64,000 nt of DNA from Albidovulum aestuarii (GTDB lineage Bacteria > Pseudomonadota > Alphaproteobacteria > Rhodobacterales > Rhodobacteraceae). The notes beneath the pieces are model-generated. The model saw only the letters and a program-made list of their open reading frames with translations. It ran no database searches and was not told the origin of the DNA. Position numbers and translations under genes: made by a program. The stretch spans positions 245,114-309,113 of the forward strand of contig NZ_JASBQQ010000005.1 in assembly GCF_029961185.1 (NCBI RefSeq), written 5' to 3'. Position 1 is the stretch's first letter, and every line of letters starts with the position of its first letter. Positions 35,214-42,950 of this stretch are shown here, one piece after another.

Positions 35214-35822
35214 TCAGGCGCCAACGCTGGAGAATTCCGTGCGCGGGTCCGCGCCAAGGCCAAGCCATCCGGCAATGGTCCGCGCGACATGGGCACTGAT
35301 CTGCGACTTCTGGGTTTCACCGCGGCCCCGCGCGGCCGCCATTTCGGCCCCGGTCATCGCCCGCAGGGAAGCCTCGATTTGATCCGGGCCGGCCAGGACC
35401 TCACCGGTTCGTGCATCCCGTACGGTGATCATGAACTCGACATTGTGAACGCCGGCCGGGGCCTGGGTCTCGGCTTTCCATGTCATGGCGTGGAACCGCA
35501 TCATGGTGACATCCAGCTGAACGGCGCGGCTGCCCTTGGCTCCGGCCGCGCCCTTGCGGATCGCGTTTTCCATCAGTGCGGCAACCTGTGCATACCGGTC
35601 ACCCGCCGGGTCTTCCCGCCAGACGATGTCGGCATTGGGAACGAAGACCTCAGCCTCCGAAACCGTCAACGTGGTCGGAACCGAGACATTGACGTCGGTA
35701 ACCCGCCAGTTCGCGGAGGATACCGGCGCATCATAGCTGGTCCGGAACTGGCCGCCGCAAGCCGCCAGCAAGACGACAAGCAGCAACGACGACAGTCGAA
35801 TGAACAGATCGCGCAATCGCAT
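35214..35822 (-). CDS. DUF6778-type lipoprotein
   Basis: A 202-aa predicted lipoprotein with lipobox LLAAC (Cys22) after a hydrophobic signal. The body contains NWRVTDVNVSVPTTLTVSEA and ALMENAIRKGAAG, and an ending AHVARTIAGWLGLG; this pattern fits the DUF6778 family of Rhodobacterales, function unknown. The ATG at 35822 has GGGAG upstream; the open frame extends 53 codons further without a plausible signal. Confidence 0.8.
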   Translation of the reverse strand: MRLRDLFIRLSSLLLVVLLAACGGQFRTSYDAPVSSANWRVTDVNVSVPTTLTVSEAEVFVPNADIVWREDPAGDRYAQVAALMENAIRKGAAGAKGSRAVQLDVTMMRFHAMTWKAETQAPAGVHNVEFMITVRDARTGEVLAGPDQIEASLRAMTGAEMAAARGRGETQKSQISAHVARTIAGWLGLGADPRTEFSSVGA

Positions 35823-36147
35823 CACAAACTCCCTCAGTGATCCAACCGGCGAATCAAGTCCACCAGTCCCGCGTTTCTCATACTCAATCATGGCCGATAT
35901 TGGCCTGCTTTTGGTTAATAGTTGGAATGTGATTGCTGCATCCGGGGCAATTCGCGGCGGTTTTGCAACGATTTCGGCCATCGCCCAGATCCCGGTCGCT
36001 GAATTTCCGCCACGTCACTGAACGTGCACGAGAATTTCCAGCGGCAAGGTCGTGCACCAACCCCTGTTTGACTGAAACCAAGACGATGTCATGATGACAG
36101 GGCGTCAGATTTCGGGGCACTAGCGGCGCGACACAAGGAGAATCCTC
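35823..36147. other. Divergent intergenic region
   Basis: No gene is supported in these 325 bases between the DUF6778 lipoprotein and the TPM protein genes. It must contain both promoters. A dyad TGTCAT-G-ATGACA (36087-36099) lies about 50 bases before the TPM start and is a possible operator. AAGGAG precedes the TPM ATG. Confidence 0.6.
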
Positions 36148-37023
36148 ATGCGGCGATTTTGTACCCTGCTCGGCATCGTCATTTTTCTGTGCACGGGACC
36201 AGGGGCGGCCAGCGATTATCCAAGCGTTGCGGATCTGCATTTCAACGATTTCGCCAATCTTGTCGATGTCGAAACCGAAGAGGGCACCCGGGCGGCCCTG
36301 TCAGCTCTCCTGTCGCAAACCGGGATCGAGATGACCGTCGTCACGATCAGGTCCCGGCAGGACTACGAGGCGTCAGGAGATCTTGAGGAATTTACAAAGG
36401 GTTTGTTCAACGATTGGGGCGTCGGCGATGTCACACGCAACGACGGGATCCTGTTGCTGGTTGTCGGCGATGACCGCGAAACCCGCATACAGCTTGGCTC
36501 TGCTTACAATCAGGGATACGACGTGATCGCACAGGATATCGTCAGTTCAGACATGGTGCCTTATTTCCGAGACGGTGCCTATGGCGAAGGGATCGAACGC
36601 GGCGTCGTGGAAGTGATCGACCGGGTCGCGCTTCGCAACGCCGAGGACGGTCCCATCGATAACGCGCCCTTCACCAACCCGGGCCTGTTCGAACGGTTCG
36701 ACGGCTGGCTTTTCGGCATAGTGTTTGCCGGGATTGCGGCCTACGGCCTGTTCGGACGCCGGATCGGCGACGGAATGACCCGGTTTCGCCGGTGCCCCGG
36801 CTGCGGGCGGCGCGGACTTCACAGCGAGCGCGGGATCAGACCCGCGACGGATGCGAGCGAAGTGCCAATGGAACTGCATCGGATCAGCTGCCGCCACTGC
36901 GACTTCCGGGAGGATCGGGAACCGAGAGCCATGAAGACGCAAGCCGGACGAAGGTCAGGATCCGATCGGGGCGGATTCGGCGGTGGGAAATCTTCTGGCG
37001 GCGGTGCCAGCGGGCGGTGGTAG
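36148..37023 (+). CDS. TPM-domain membrane protein with zinc-ribbon and Gly-rich tail
   Basis: A 291-aa exported protein: signal peptide about 1-21, a TPM (TLP18.3/Psb32/MOLO-1, YgcG-like) domain about 28-170 with GIEMTVVTIRSRQDY, NDGILLLVVGDDRETRIQLG and YGEGIERGVVEVID, one membrane helix at about 187-203, then a cytoplasmic zinc-ribbon-like region with CPGCG and CRHCDF, ending in an Arg/Gly/Ser-rich tail (GGFGGGKSSGGGASG). TPM proteins are linked to membrane or photosystem upkeep; the bacterial role is unclear. Strong RBS AAGGAG. Confidence 0.85.
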   Translation: MRRFCTLLGIVIFLCTGPGAASDYPSVADLHFNDFANLVDVETEEGTRAALSALLSQTGIEMTVVTIRSRQDYEASGDLEEFTKGLFNDWGVGDVTRNDGILLLVVGDDRETRIQLGSAYNQGYDVIAQDIVSSDMVPYFRDGAYGEGIERGVVEVIDRVALRNAEDGPIDNAPFTNPGLFERFDGWLFGIVFAGIAAYGLFGRRIGDGMTRFRRCPGCGRRGLHSERGIRPATDASEVPMELHRISCRHCDFREDREPRAMKTQAGRRSGSDRGGFGGGKSSGGGASGRW

Positions 37024-37062
37024 CGGGGACCGGCGCCCCCGCCCCGGTGTTACAAACCCGGA

Positions 37063-37662
37063 TTAGAACCGAAAGCCGACATTCACGGACGCGGTTGTTA
37101 CGTCCACATCCACGCCGGAATTGTCGAAATCATCGAACTGATGGGTCAGAACCTCTGCCCCCACGGTCCACTGATCGGTGATCAGGTAATCCGCACCGAC
37201 ACCTGCGAACCAGCCGGTATCTGACAGGCTGCTGCCACCGACATCGGCCTTGGCATGGGCGGCGCCCGCGGTGCCGTAGACCAGCGCACGTCCCAGATCG
37301 GCACCGGCCCGCAACTTCAGTCGGGCGACGGAATCGAGCGTATCTCCCGCCCCGCCAAGGTCGATATCGGTCCAATCATAGTCCGCCCCAACGCCGAGAA
37401 CCCAGTTGCCGAAGTCCCAGTCATAGCCCCCGCGCAGACCATAGGTCACACCATCGCCATCCAGCCCCGTCGCATTCACATCGCCGTAGCCAAGCTGGCC
37501 ACCAACAAAGGCGCCGGTCCAATCCGTACCTGCGACGACCGGTACCACAGGGGCTGCAACGGGCGCTTCGGGAAGCGGTTCTGTCAGCCCCCCGGCGACG
37601 GCGGGAACCGACAGCGCGCCGACAAGCGCCACGCCAAGGGCAGTCTTCGTCAGCATGTGCAT
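37063..37662 (-). CDS. Outer-membrane beta-barrel protein (Omp25-like)
   Basis: A 199-aa exported protein with a signal peptide (MHMLTKTALGVALVGALS), a Pro/Val/Ala linker (EAPVAAPVVPVVA), and an eight-strand-type porin-like barrel of alternating residues (WTGAFVGGQLGYGDV, GVTYGLRGGYDWDFG) ending in the terminal aromatic motif SVNVGFRF, recognised by the BAM complex. I place the start at 37662, where GGAG lies 6 bases upstream. It is convergent with the TPM gene. Confidence 0.87.
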   Translation of the reverse strand: MHMLTKTALGVALVGALSVPAVAGGLTEPLPEAPVAAPVVPVVAGTDWTGAFVGGQLGYGDVNATGLDGDGVTYGLRGGYDWDFGNWVLGVGADYDWTDIDLGGAGDTLDSVARLKLRAGADLGRALVYGTAGAAHAKADVGGSSLSDTGWFAGVGADYLITDQWTVGAEVLTHQFDDFDNSGVDVDVTTASVNVGFRF

Positions 37663-37915
37663 TTCAATCTCCATTTCTGCTCATGTCAGTCCGGCGTGTG
37701 GGGCGGCCTCATGGATCTGATCCTTCGGGTCGGCCGATTGGTCCGTCGCCGGTGAGCTTTACATAGACTACACTGCAACCGCTCAAAGGGGGCGTCACAA
37801 ACGCTTGATATTCATCGGCAAAAGTTTGCCCTGATTGCGCGGAAACCAGCCGCACATGCCCGGTTTCGGCCGGTTCCCGCCGCTCTGGACAGAGGGGTCC
37901 GGCAAATGTTATTTT

Positions 37916-37929
37916 TGAACAAATGTTCA
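37916..37929. promoter_or_regulatory. Dyad operator candidate upstream of SDR gene
   Basis: TGAACA-AA-TGTTCA is a perfect 6+2+6 inverted repeat ending 19 bases before the SDR start codon, in an AT-rich patch. The position would overlap the promoter or ribosome-binding region, fitting repression. The regulator is not identified. Confidence 0.5.
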
Positions 37930-37948
37930 TTTAATTTCGGAGACCGCG

Positions 37949-38692
37949 ATGAAGCTTTCCACCTCTGCCGCCGTGATCACCGGGGGCGCATCCGGGCTTG
38001 GCGCGGCCACCGCCGAGGCGTTTCGCAAGGCCGGTGCGGCGGTGATGATCCTCGACCGCGATGCGGCCGGGGCGGCTTTCGCCGAAGGGATCGGTGCCGG
38101 GTTTGCCGAGGTCGACGTGACCGATGAAGGTTCTGCCACGGCGGGCATCGACGGGGCGATAAAGGCGATGGGGCGTATCGACGTTCTGGTGAACTGCGCC
38201 GGAATCGCGACGGGGGAAAAGACCGTCGGGCGCGAGGGTCCGCACCGGCTGGAAAGCTTTCGCAGAACCATCGACATCAACCTGATCGGCAGTTTCAACA
38301 TGCTGCGTCTCGCTGCCGCCGCGATGGCCGAGAATGCAGGTCCGGAGCGCGGGGTGATCGTCAATACTGCGTCCATTGCCGCCTTTGACGGGCAAAAGGG
38401 CCAGGCGGCCTATGCGGCCTCCAAGGGTGGGATCGTCGGGATGACGCTGCCGGTCGCCCGCGATCTGGCGGGCCAGGGTATCCGGGTCTGTGCGATCGCG
38501 CCGGGCATTTTCGCGACCCCCATGATGAAGGGACTGCCACAGGAAGTGCAGGACAGCCTGGCTGCCGAAGTCACCTTTCCCAAGCGGCTCGGCGATCCGG
38601 CAGAATACGCCGCCCTTGCCGTGTTCATCGTCGAATGCGGCTATCTGAATGGCGAGGTGATCCGGCTCGACGGTGCGCTCAGGATGCGCTGA
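37949..38692 (+). CDS. SDR-family 3-hydroxyacyl-CoA dehydrogenase-like
   Basis: A 247-aa classical short-chain dehydrogenase. NAD motif TGGASGLGAAT at 11-21, NCAGIA around 89-94, catalytic S142 in NTASIAAFDG, Y155 and K159 in YAASKGG, and APGIFATPM after the last strand. The extended FDGQKGQAAYAASK segment and overall pattern match type-2 3-hydroxyacyl-CoA dehydrogenases (HSD17B10-like) of beta-oxidation or branched-chain degradation. No acyl-CoA genes are adjacent, so the exact substrate is inference. Confidence 0.87.
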   Translation: MKLSTSAAVITGGASGLGAATAEAFRKAGAAVMILDRDAAGAAFAEGIGAGFAEVDVTDEGSATAGIDGAIKAMGRIDVLVNCAGIATGEKTVGREGPHRLESFRRTIDINLIGSFNMLRLAAAAMAENAGPERGVIVNTASIAAFDGQKGQAAYAASKGGIVGMTLPVARDLAGQGIRVCAIAPGIFATPMMKGLPQEVQDSLAAEVTFPKRLGDPAEYAALAVFIVECGYLNGEVIRLDGALRMR

Positions 38693-38697
38693 CGCCG

Positions 38698-38730
38698 GTC
38701 GGCAAAGCGTCGGCGAAGCGTCGGCAAAAC
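38698..38730. repeat. Three tandem 11-bp repeats
   Basis: GTCGGCAAAGC, GTCGGCGAAGC and GTCGGCAAAAC lie head to tail (38698-38708, 38709-38719, 38720-38730), with one substitution each in copies two and three, directly after the SDR stop codon. The period of 11 bp is near one helical turn. No function is evident. Confidence 0.75.
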
Positions 38731-38793
38731 GTATGGCACGGGCGCGCGGGGGCTTTACCCGGCCTTTACGGCCGAGACCCGCGCAGTACCCGG

Positions 38794-40356
38794 TCAGCGC
38801 GACTTGAAGAGAGAACCGAGAATACCGCGCACCAGCGCCTGCCCGGTTTTGGTACCAAGCTGGCGGACGAGGCTCTTGCCGAAAGCGGTAGCGAGACTGT
38901 CAGACCGCGACGAGGACCGGCGGCGTGATGTTGACCGACCGGTCGCGCGGTCGTCATAGCGGCGCGCCTCTTTCTCGCGGCGGGCCTCTTCTTCCAGCCG
39001 TTCCTCTTCCTCTTCGGCGCGTGCGGCGGCCTCGGCAGCCTCGGCAGCACGGGACTGCAGCCGCTCAAAAGCGGAATCGCGGTCGATCACCTTGTCGTAT
39101 TTCAGGCCAAGGCCTGAGAACTGGATCACCGCGCGACGCTCTTCGGGCGTGATCGGGCCGAGCTGGCTGGCCGGGGGGCGGATCAATGTACGTTCGACAA
39201 TCGACGGTACGCCCTTGGCCTCAAGGAACGACGTCACCGCCTCGCCCGTGCCGACCTCCTTGATCGCGGTTTCGGTATCGAAACGGGGATTGGGGCGGTA
39301 GTTCTGGGCGGCGCTTCGCAGTTCCTTCTGATCTTTCGCGGTAAAGGCGCGGAGCGCGTGCTGCACCCGGTTGCCGAGCTGGCCGAGAACATCGTCTGGC
39401 ACATCCGCCGGATTCTGGGTGATGAAGAAGACCCCTACCCCCTTGGAGCGGATCAGCCGCGCCACCTGTTCCACCTTGTCGATAAGCGCCTTTGGCGCGT
39501 CGTCAAAGAGAAGATGCGCCTCATCAAAGAAGAAGACGAATCTCGGCTTGTCCGGGTTGCCGACCTCAGGCAGTTCCTCGAAGAGTTCCGACAGAAGCCA
39601 GAGCAGGAAGGTCGCGTAAAGACGCGGCGAGGCCATCAGCTTGTCGGCGGCAAGGATGTTGATCTGACCGCGGCCGTCGGTGGCGGTGCGGATCATGTCC
39701 GAGAGCTCCAGCGCCGGTTCGCCGAAAAGACGCGTGCCGCCTTGATTTTCCAGCACCAGCAATTGGCGCTGGATGGCGCCGATCGTCGCCGATGCCACAT
39801 TGCCGTAGCGCAGGGCGATCTCATCGGCATTCTGGCCAATCCAGACCAGCATCGACTGAAGGTCCTTTAGGTCGAGAAGAGGCAGCCCTTCCTCATCCGC
39901 CAGCCGGAAGGCGATGTTCAGTACCCCTTCCTGGGCTTCCGAGAGATCCATGAGGCGCGACAGCAGAAGTGGCCCCATCTCGGTCACGGTCGTCCGAATC
40001 GGGGTGCCCGATTCGCCAAAGAGGTCCCAGAACGCCACCGGGAAGGACTGATATTGCAGGTCGTAGCCGATGGTCGCACAGCGTTTCATGAACGCGTCAT
40101 GCAGCTTTGCTTCGGTCGATCCCGCGATGGCGAGTCCGGCGAGGTCACTTTTCACATCCGACAGGAAGACAGGAACACCGGCAGCGGACAAGCCTTCGGC
40201 GAGGATCTGCAACGTCACCGTTTTGCCCGTGCCCGTCGCACCGGCGATCAGACCGTGGCGATTGCCGAATTTCAACAAGAGTTCCTGCGGCGTAGCATAG
40301 GCTTCGCCGCCGCCGCCCACGAAAATTCCGGCCTCTGTCAGCACGTCGTCCCCCAT
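38794..40356 (-). CDS. HerA-like ATPase (DUF853 family)
   Basis: A 520-aa predicted DNA-translocating ATPase of the HerA/FtsK superfamily, DUF853 branch. Walker A is GATGTGKT at about 39-46, Walker B is [12 protein letters not shown] near 270-281, and [15 protein letters not shown] gives the sensor region. The C-terminus has an Ala/Glu/Arg coiled segment (about 425-470) and a Ser/Arg-rich patch before [14 protein letters not shown]. The cellular role is undefined. I start at the ATG at 40356 ([10 protein letters not shown]). Confidence 0.88.
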   Translation of the reverse strand: MGDDVLTEAGIFVGGGGEAYATPQELLLKFGNRHGLIAGATGTGKTVTLQILAEGLSAAGVPVFLSDVKSDLAGLAIAGSTEAKLHDAFMKRCATIGYDLQYQSFPVAFWDLFGESGTPIRTTVTEMGPLLLSRLMDLSEAQEGVLNIAFRLADEEGLPLLDLKDLQSMLVWIGQNADEIALRYGNVASATIGAIQRQLLVLENQGGTRLFGEPALELSDMIRTATDGRGQINILAADKLMASPRLYATFLLWLLSELFEELPEVGNPDKPRFVFFFDEAHLLFDDAPKALIDKVEQVARLIRSKGVGVFFITQNPADVPDDVLGQLGNRVQHALRAFTAKDQKELRSAAQNYRPNPRFDTETAIKEVGTGEAVTSFLEAKGVPSIVERTLIRPPASQLGPITPEERRAVIQFSGLGLKYDKVIDRDSAFERLQSRAAEAAEAAARAEEEEERLEEEARREKEARRYDDRATGRSTSRRRSSSRSDSLATAFGKSLVRQLGTKTGQALVRGILGSLFKSR

Positions 40357-40394
40357 TACGCAAACCCGTAGCGATGTCACAATACAATCTTAAC

Positions 40395-40496
40395 CCCGGC
40401 ATGCCAGTCTCGATTGTATCCGGGCCGCAATCCTCTTCGCCCGGGTTTACTTCCTCCCTGTCAGACTGGCCGCGCCCGCAACGGCGCGGTCTTTTT
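40395..40496 (+). ncRNA. Candidate small RNA 1 with intrinsic terminator
   Basis: A terminator, CCGCGCC (40470-40476)/GGCGCGG (40483-40489) then TCTTTTT, stands on the plus strand although no plus-strand gene precedes it within 1.7 kb. Upstream, CCAGTCT (40404-40410) pairs with AGACTGG (40463-40469), enclosing CCGGGC (40420-40425)/GCCCGG (40439-40444) and leaving TTCCTCCC (40451-40458) unpaired, a sequence complementary to a Shine-Dalgarno. TACAAT at 40383-40388 is a possible -10; the -35 is weak. The ends are estimates. Confidence 0.5.
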
Positions 40497-40570
40497 CCGT
40501 GCAAAATCAAATTTGTGGGTCTGGTAATTTTTCCGGTTGACGCATCGGGACGAACTGAATAGCGTGCCGA

Positions 40571-40641
40571 CCAATGACTAAGTCGGCCTGTCCGACAGGG
40601 AGCGAAAGATTGAAGAAGGGCCCCATACGGGGCCCTTTTTT
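40571..40641 (+). ncRNA. Candidate small RNA 2, or terminated leader of the ialB-type gene
   Basis: A strong terminator, AAGGGCCCC/GGGGCCCTT (about 40616-40637) with loop ATAC and a T-run, follows a possible promoter TTGACG (40537-40542) and TAGCGT (40560-40565) at 17-bp spacing. The roughly 70-base product would contain GTCGG/CCGAC as a first hairpin and a purine-rich AGGGAGCGAAAGATTGAAG single strand. It could be an independent small RNA or an attenuated leader of the IalB gene 150 bases downstream. Confidence 0.5.
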
Positions 40642-40788
40642 GCTTTGGGCGACAGGCACATCCGGCGTGACGCTGCGGCACCTTCGGGCATGAGCGGATT
40701 GCCGCTATCACGCTTTTGCCCGCTGACATGCCCCGCACCACATGATAAGCCCGGGCCGAACTTCACCAGAAGGATCAACGGACACAAA

Positions 40789-41382
40789 ATGCCTGCATTC
40801 CCAAAAACGCTCTCGATGCTTTTTGCGCTGACCCTGGCCATGCCGCTTGCGGCGCAGGAAACGGCCGCGCCCGAGACGACCGAACAATCGACCTCACCGG
40901 CTGTCGCACCTGCCGCCGCGTCTGAACCCTATGTCAAGGAAAGATTCGGCGACTGGCAACTGCGCTGTGTGAAGGTCGAAGAAGGCCCGGAACCCTGCCA
41001 GCTCTACCATCTGCTCAACGACAAGGCGACCGGCAACCCGATCATGGAAATGACGATACTGCCGCTGCCCGAGGGTGGTGAGGCCGTGGCCGGCGCGACT
41101 GTGATCGTGCCCCTGGAAACGCTGCTGACCCAGAAGCTGAACCTCACCATCGACAGCGGCAAGACCAAGCGCTTTGACTTCACCTTCTGCGCCGAAGTGG
41201 GCTGCGTCGCCCGCATGGGGCTGACCGAGGATGACCTTGCCGCGTTCCGCAAGGGCAATGTCGCGACACTGACGGTTGTTCCGGTTGCCGATCCGTCGCG
41301 CACCGTCGACGTCGAAATGTCCCTAAGCGGCTTCACCGCCGGATTCGAGGCCGTGCAGGCGGCTATGCCGAAGGCCGAATAA
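40789..41382 (+). CDS. Invasion-associated locus B (IalB) family protein
   Basis: A 197-aa periplasmic protein with a signal peptide (MPAFPKTLSMLFALTLAMPLA), a Thr/Pro/Ala-rich linker, and an IalB domain from about 50: FGDWQLRCVKVEEGPEPCQL, then FCAEVGCVARMGL. Paired cysteines suggest disulfides. IalB proteins are widespread in free-living alphaproteobacteria despite the pathogenesis-derived name. I use the ATG at 40789; the frame is open upstream through the terminator region, which is not coding. A UUCG-capped terminator follows. Confidence 0.87.
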   Translation: MPAFPKTLSMLFALTLAMPLAAQETAAPETTEQSTSPAVAPAAASEPYVKERFGDWQLRCVKVEEGPEPCQLYHLLNDKATGNPIMEMTILPLPEGGEAVAGATVIVPLETLLTQKLNLTIDSGKTKRFDFTFCAEVGCVARMGLTEDDLAAFRKGNVATLTVVPVADPSRTVDVEMSLSGFTAGFEAVQAAMPKAE

Positions 41383-41410
41383 GACCCGCCCACAGTGGTG
41401 GGAAGGATCG

Positions 41411-41434
41411 AACGCCGCCCTTCGGGGCGGCGTT
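41411..41434. terminator. Bidirectional terminator between ialB-type and KAS genes
   Basis: AACGCCGCCC (41411-41420) and GGGCGGCGTT (41425-41434) form a perfect 10-bp stem capped by a TTCG tetraloop, between two convergent genes. The plus side continues TGTCG, so the T-run is short; the stem strength and position make it convincing. Confidence 0.75.
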
Positions 41435-41481
41435 TGTCGTGGGAGCACATGAATCGTCCACGTTTGCCCCCGGTTTCCGGA

Positions 41482-42690
41482 TCAGGCCCTTTTCAGCGCG
41501 ATCACCGCGTTCAGCCCCCCAAAGGCGAAGGCATTCGACAGGGCCGCGTCAATCTTTGCCTCGCGCGCGACATTCGGCACCACGTCGAGCGCACATTCCG
41601 GGTCCGGCTCTTCATAGCCGATGGTGGGGGCAATCACCCCGTCGCGCAAAGCCATGATGCAGGCCAGAAGCTCCACCGCGCCGGTCCCGCCGATCAGGTG
41701 GCCATGCATCGCCTTGGTCGAAGAGATCATCAGCCGGTCGGCGTCGGCCCCGAAGGCGTGAGCAACAGCGGCGCATTCGGTCTTGTCATTGGCGGCCGTC
41801 CCGGTGCCGTGGGCGTTGACATACCCCACATCGGCGGGGTTCAGCCCCGCATCGCGCAAGGCGCCCGAGATCGCCCGCTCGGCCCCCGCCTGACTAGGCA
41901 TCACGATATCGGCGGCATCGGAACTCATGGCAAAGCCCGCCACCTCGGTCAGAATGTCGGCACCGCGCGCGACCGCATGGTCCCAGTCCTCGAACACAAA
42001 GACCCCTGCCCCCTCGCCCTGCACCATGCCGTTGCGATTGGCGCTGAAGGGGCGGCAGGCGTCCTTGGACATGACCCGCAGCCCTTCCCAGGCCTTAATC
42101 CCGCCAAAGCACAGCATCGCCTCAGACCCGCCGGTGATCATCGCCCGCGCCGCGCCCGAGCGGACCATCTGAAAGGCCAGCCCCATAGCGTGATTGGACG
42201 AGGCGCAGGCCGTGGCGACGGTGAAGGAGGGGCCGCGCAGGTTCCATTCCATACTGACATGGCTGGCAGCGGCATTGTTCATCAGTTTCGGCACGACAAA
42301 GGGATGGACCCGGTTCTTTCCGTCCTCATAGACCGTCCGGTAATTTTCGTCCCAGGTATTCACCCCGCCCCCGGCCGTGCCGAGCACGACCCCGCATTCG
42401 AGCCCGAGGCGGCCCGAGAAATCGAGCCCGGACTGGGTGACCGCCTGCCGCGCGGCAATCATCGTGAACTGGGTGAAGCGGTCGAAGAGCGCCAGATCCT
42501 GTCGGTTGAAATGGGCCTCAGCCTCCCATCCCCGGACCTGTCCCCCGATGCGGATCTGAAGCCTGTCGACGTCGCGGAACTCCAACGGACCGATGCCGCA
42601 GCGCCCCTCGCGCATCGCGGCGAGCGTGGTTGCGACGTCATGGCCAAGTGCGTTGATCGTACCCGCGCCGGTAATGGCCACGCGCCTCAT
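41482..42690 (-). CDS. Beta-ketoacyl-ACP synthase (FabF/KAS II-like)
   Basis: A 402-aa condensing enzyme with the full KAS I/II triad: C162 in TVATACASSNHAMG, H294 in NAHGTGTAANDKTE and H331 in TKAMHGHLIGGTG, with K326. It carries out decarboxylative condensation on an ACP-bound chain. It is not in the main fatty acid operon but sits with a dedicated ACP and an LpxD, coupled by a 4-base overlap to the ACP gene. That context suggests synthesis of a special acyl chain, perhaps for lipid A. Confidence 0.9.
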   Translation of the reverse strand: MRRVAITGAGTINALGHDVATTLAAMREGRCGIGPLEFRDVDRLQIRIGGQVRGWEAEAHFNRQDLALFDRFTQFTMIAARQAVTQSGLDFSGRLGLECGVVLGTAGGGVNTWDENYRTVYEDGKNRVHPFVVPKLMNNAAASHVSMEWNLRGPSFTVATACASSNHAMGLAFQMVRSGAARAMITGGSEAMLCFGGIKAWEGLRVMSKDACRPFSANRNGMVQGEGAGVFVFEDWDHAVARGADILTEVAGFAMSSDAADIVMPSQAGAERAISGALRDAGLNPADVGYVNAHGTGTAANDKTECAAVAHAFGADADRLMISSTKAMHGHLIGGTGAVELLACIMALRDGVIAPTIGYEEPDPECALDVVPNVAREAKIDAALSNAFAFGGLNAVIALKRA

Positions 42691-42950
42691 GCCGATTGCG
42701 CCACCATATCCTCGACCGCGGCGATGATCGACGCGACCGTTGTCATGTCGAAACCACTTTGTTCGGGCGCATTGGCATTGAACGGCACAGATATGTCGAA
42801 TGCCTCCTCGATGGCGAAGACGGATTCCACGAGCCCGAGACTGTCGATACCCAATTCGTCCAGCCGCATCTCGGGGCTGACCTGATCCACATCGAGAACC
42901 GCCTGTTCGGCGATGATCGCGATCACCCGGTTCTTAACGCTCACCGTCAT
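42687..42950 (-). CDS. Acyl carrier protein, specialised
   Basis: An 87-aa ACP with the phosphopantetheine site at S37 in [15 protein letters not shown], an acidic helix II, and longer C-terminal helices. DxLGIDSL followed by [13 protein letters not shown] resembles AcpXL-type carriers of very-long-chain acyl groups in rhizobia more than the housekeeping AcpP. It overlaps lpxD by 17 bases upstream and the KAS gene by 4 downstream, so all three are translationally coupled. Confidence 0.88.
   Translation of the reverse strand: MTVSVKNRVIAIIAEQAVLDVDQVSPEMRLDELGIDSLGLVESVFAIEEAFDISVPFNANAPEQSGFDMTTVASIIAAVEDMVAQSA

Noticed and set aside
37916..37929. LexA box (GAAC-N4-GTTC)
   Set aside because: That consensus belongs to Gram-positive LexA; alphaproteobacterial LexA uses GTTC-N7-GTTC, and the downstream gene is not an SOS gene.
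41395..42885. A 496-codon plus-strand frame
   Set aside because: Antisense shadow of the KAS gene with its intact catalytic triad on the other strand.
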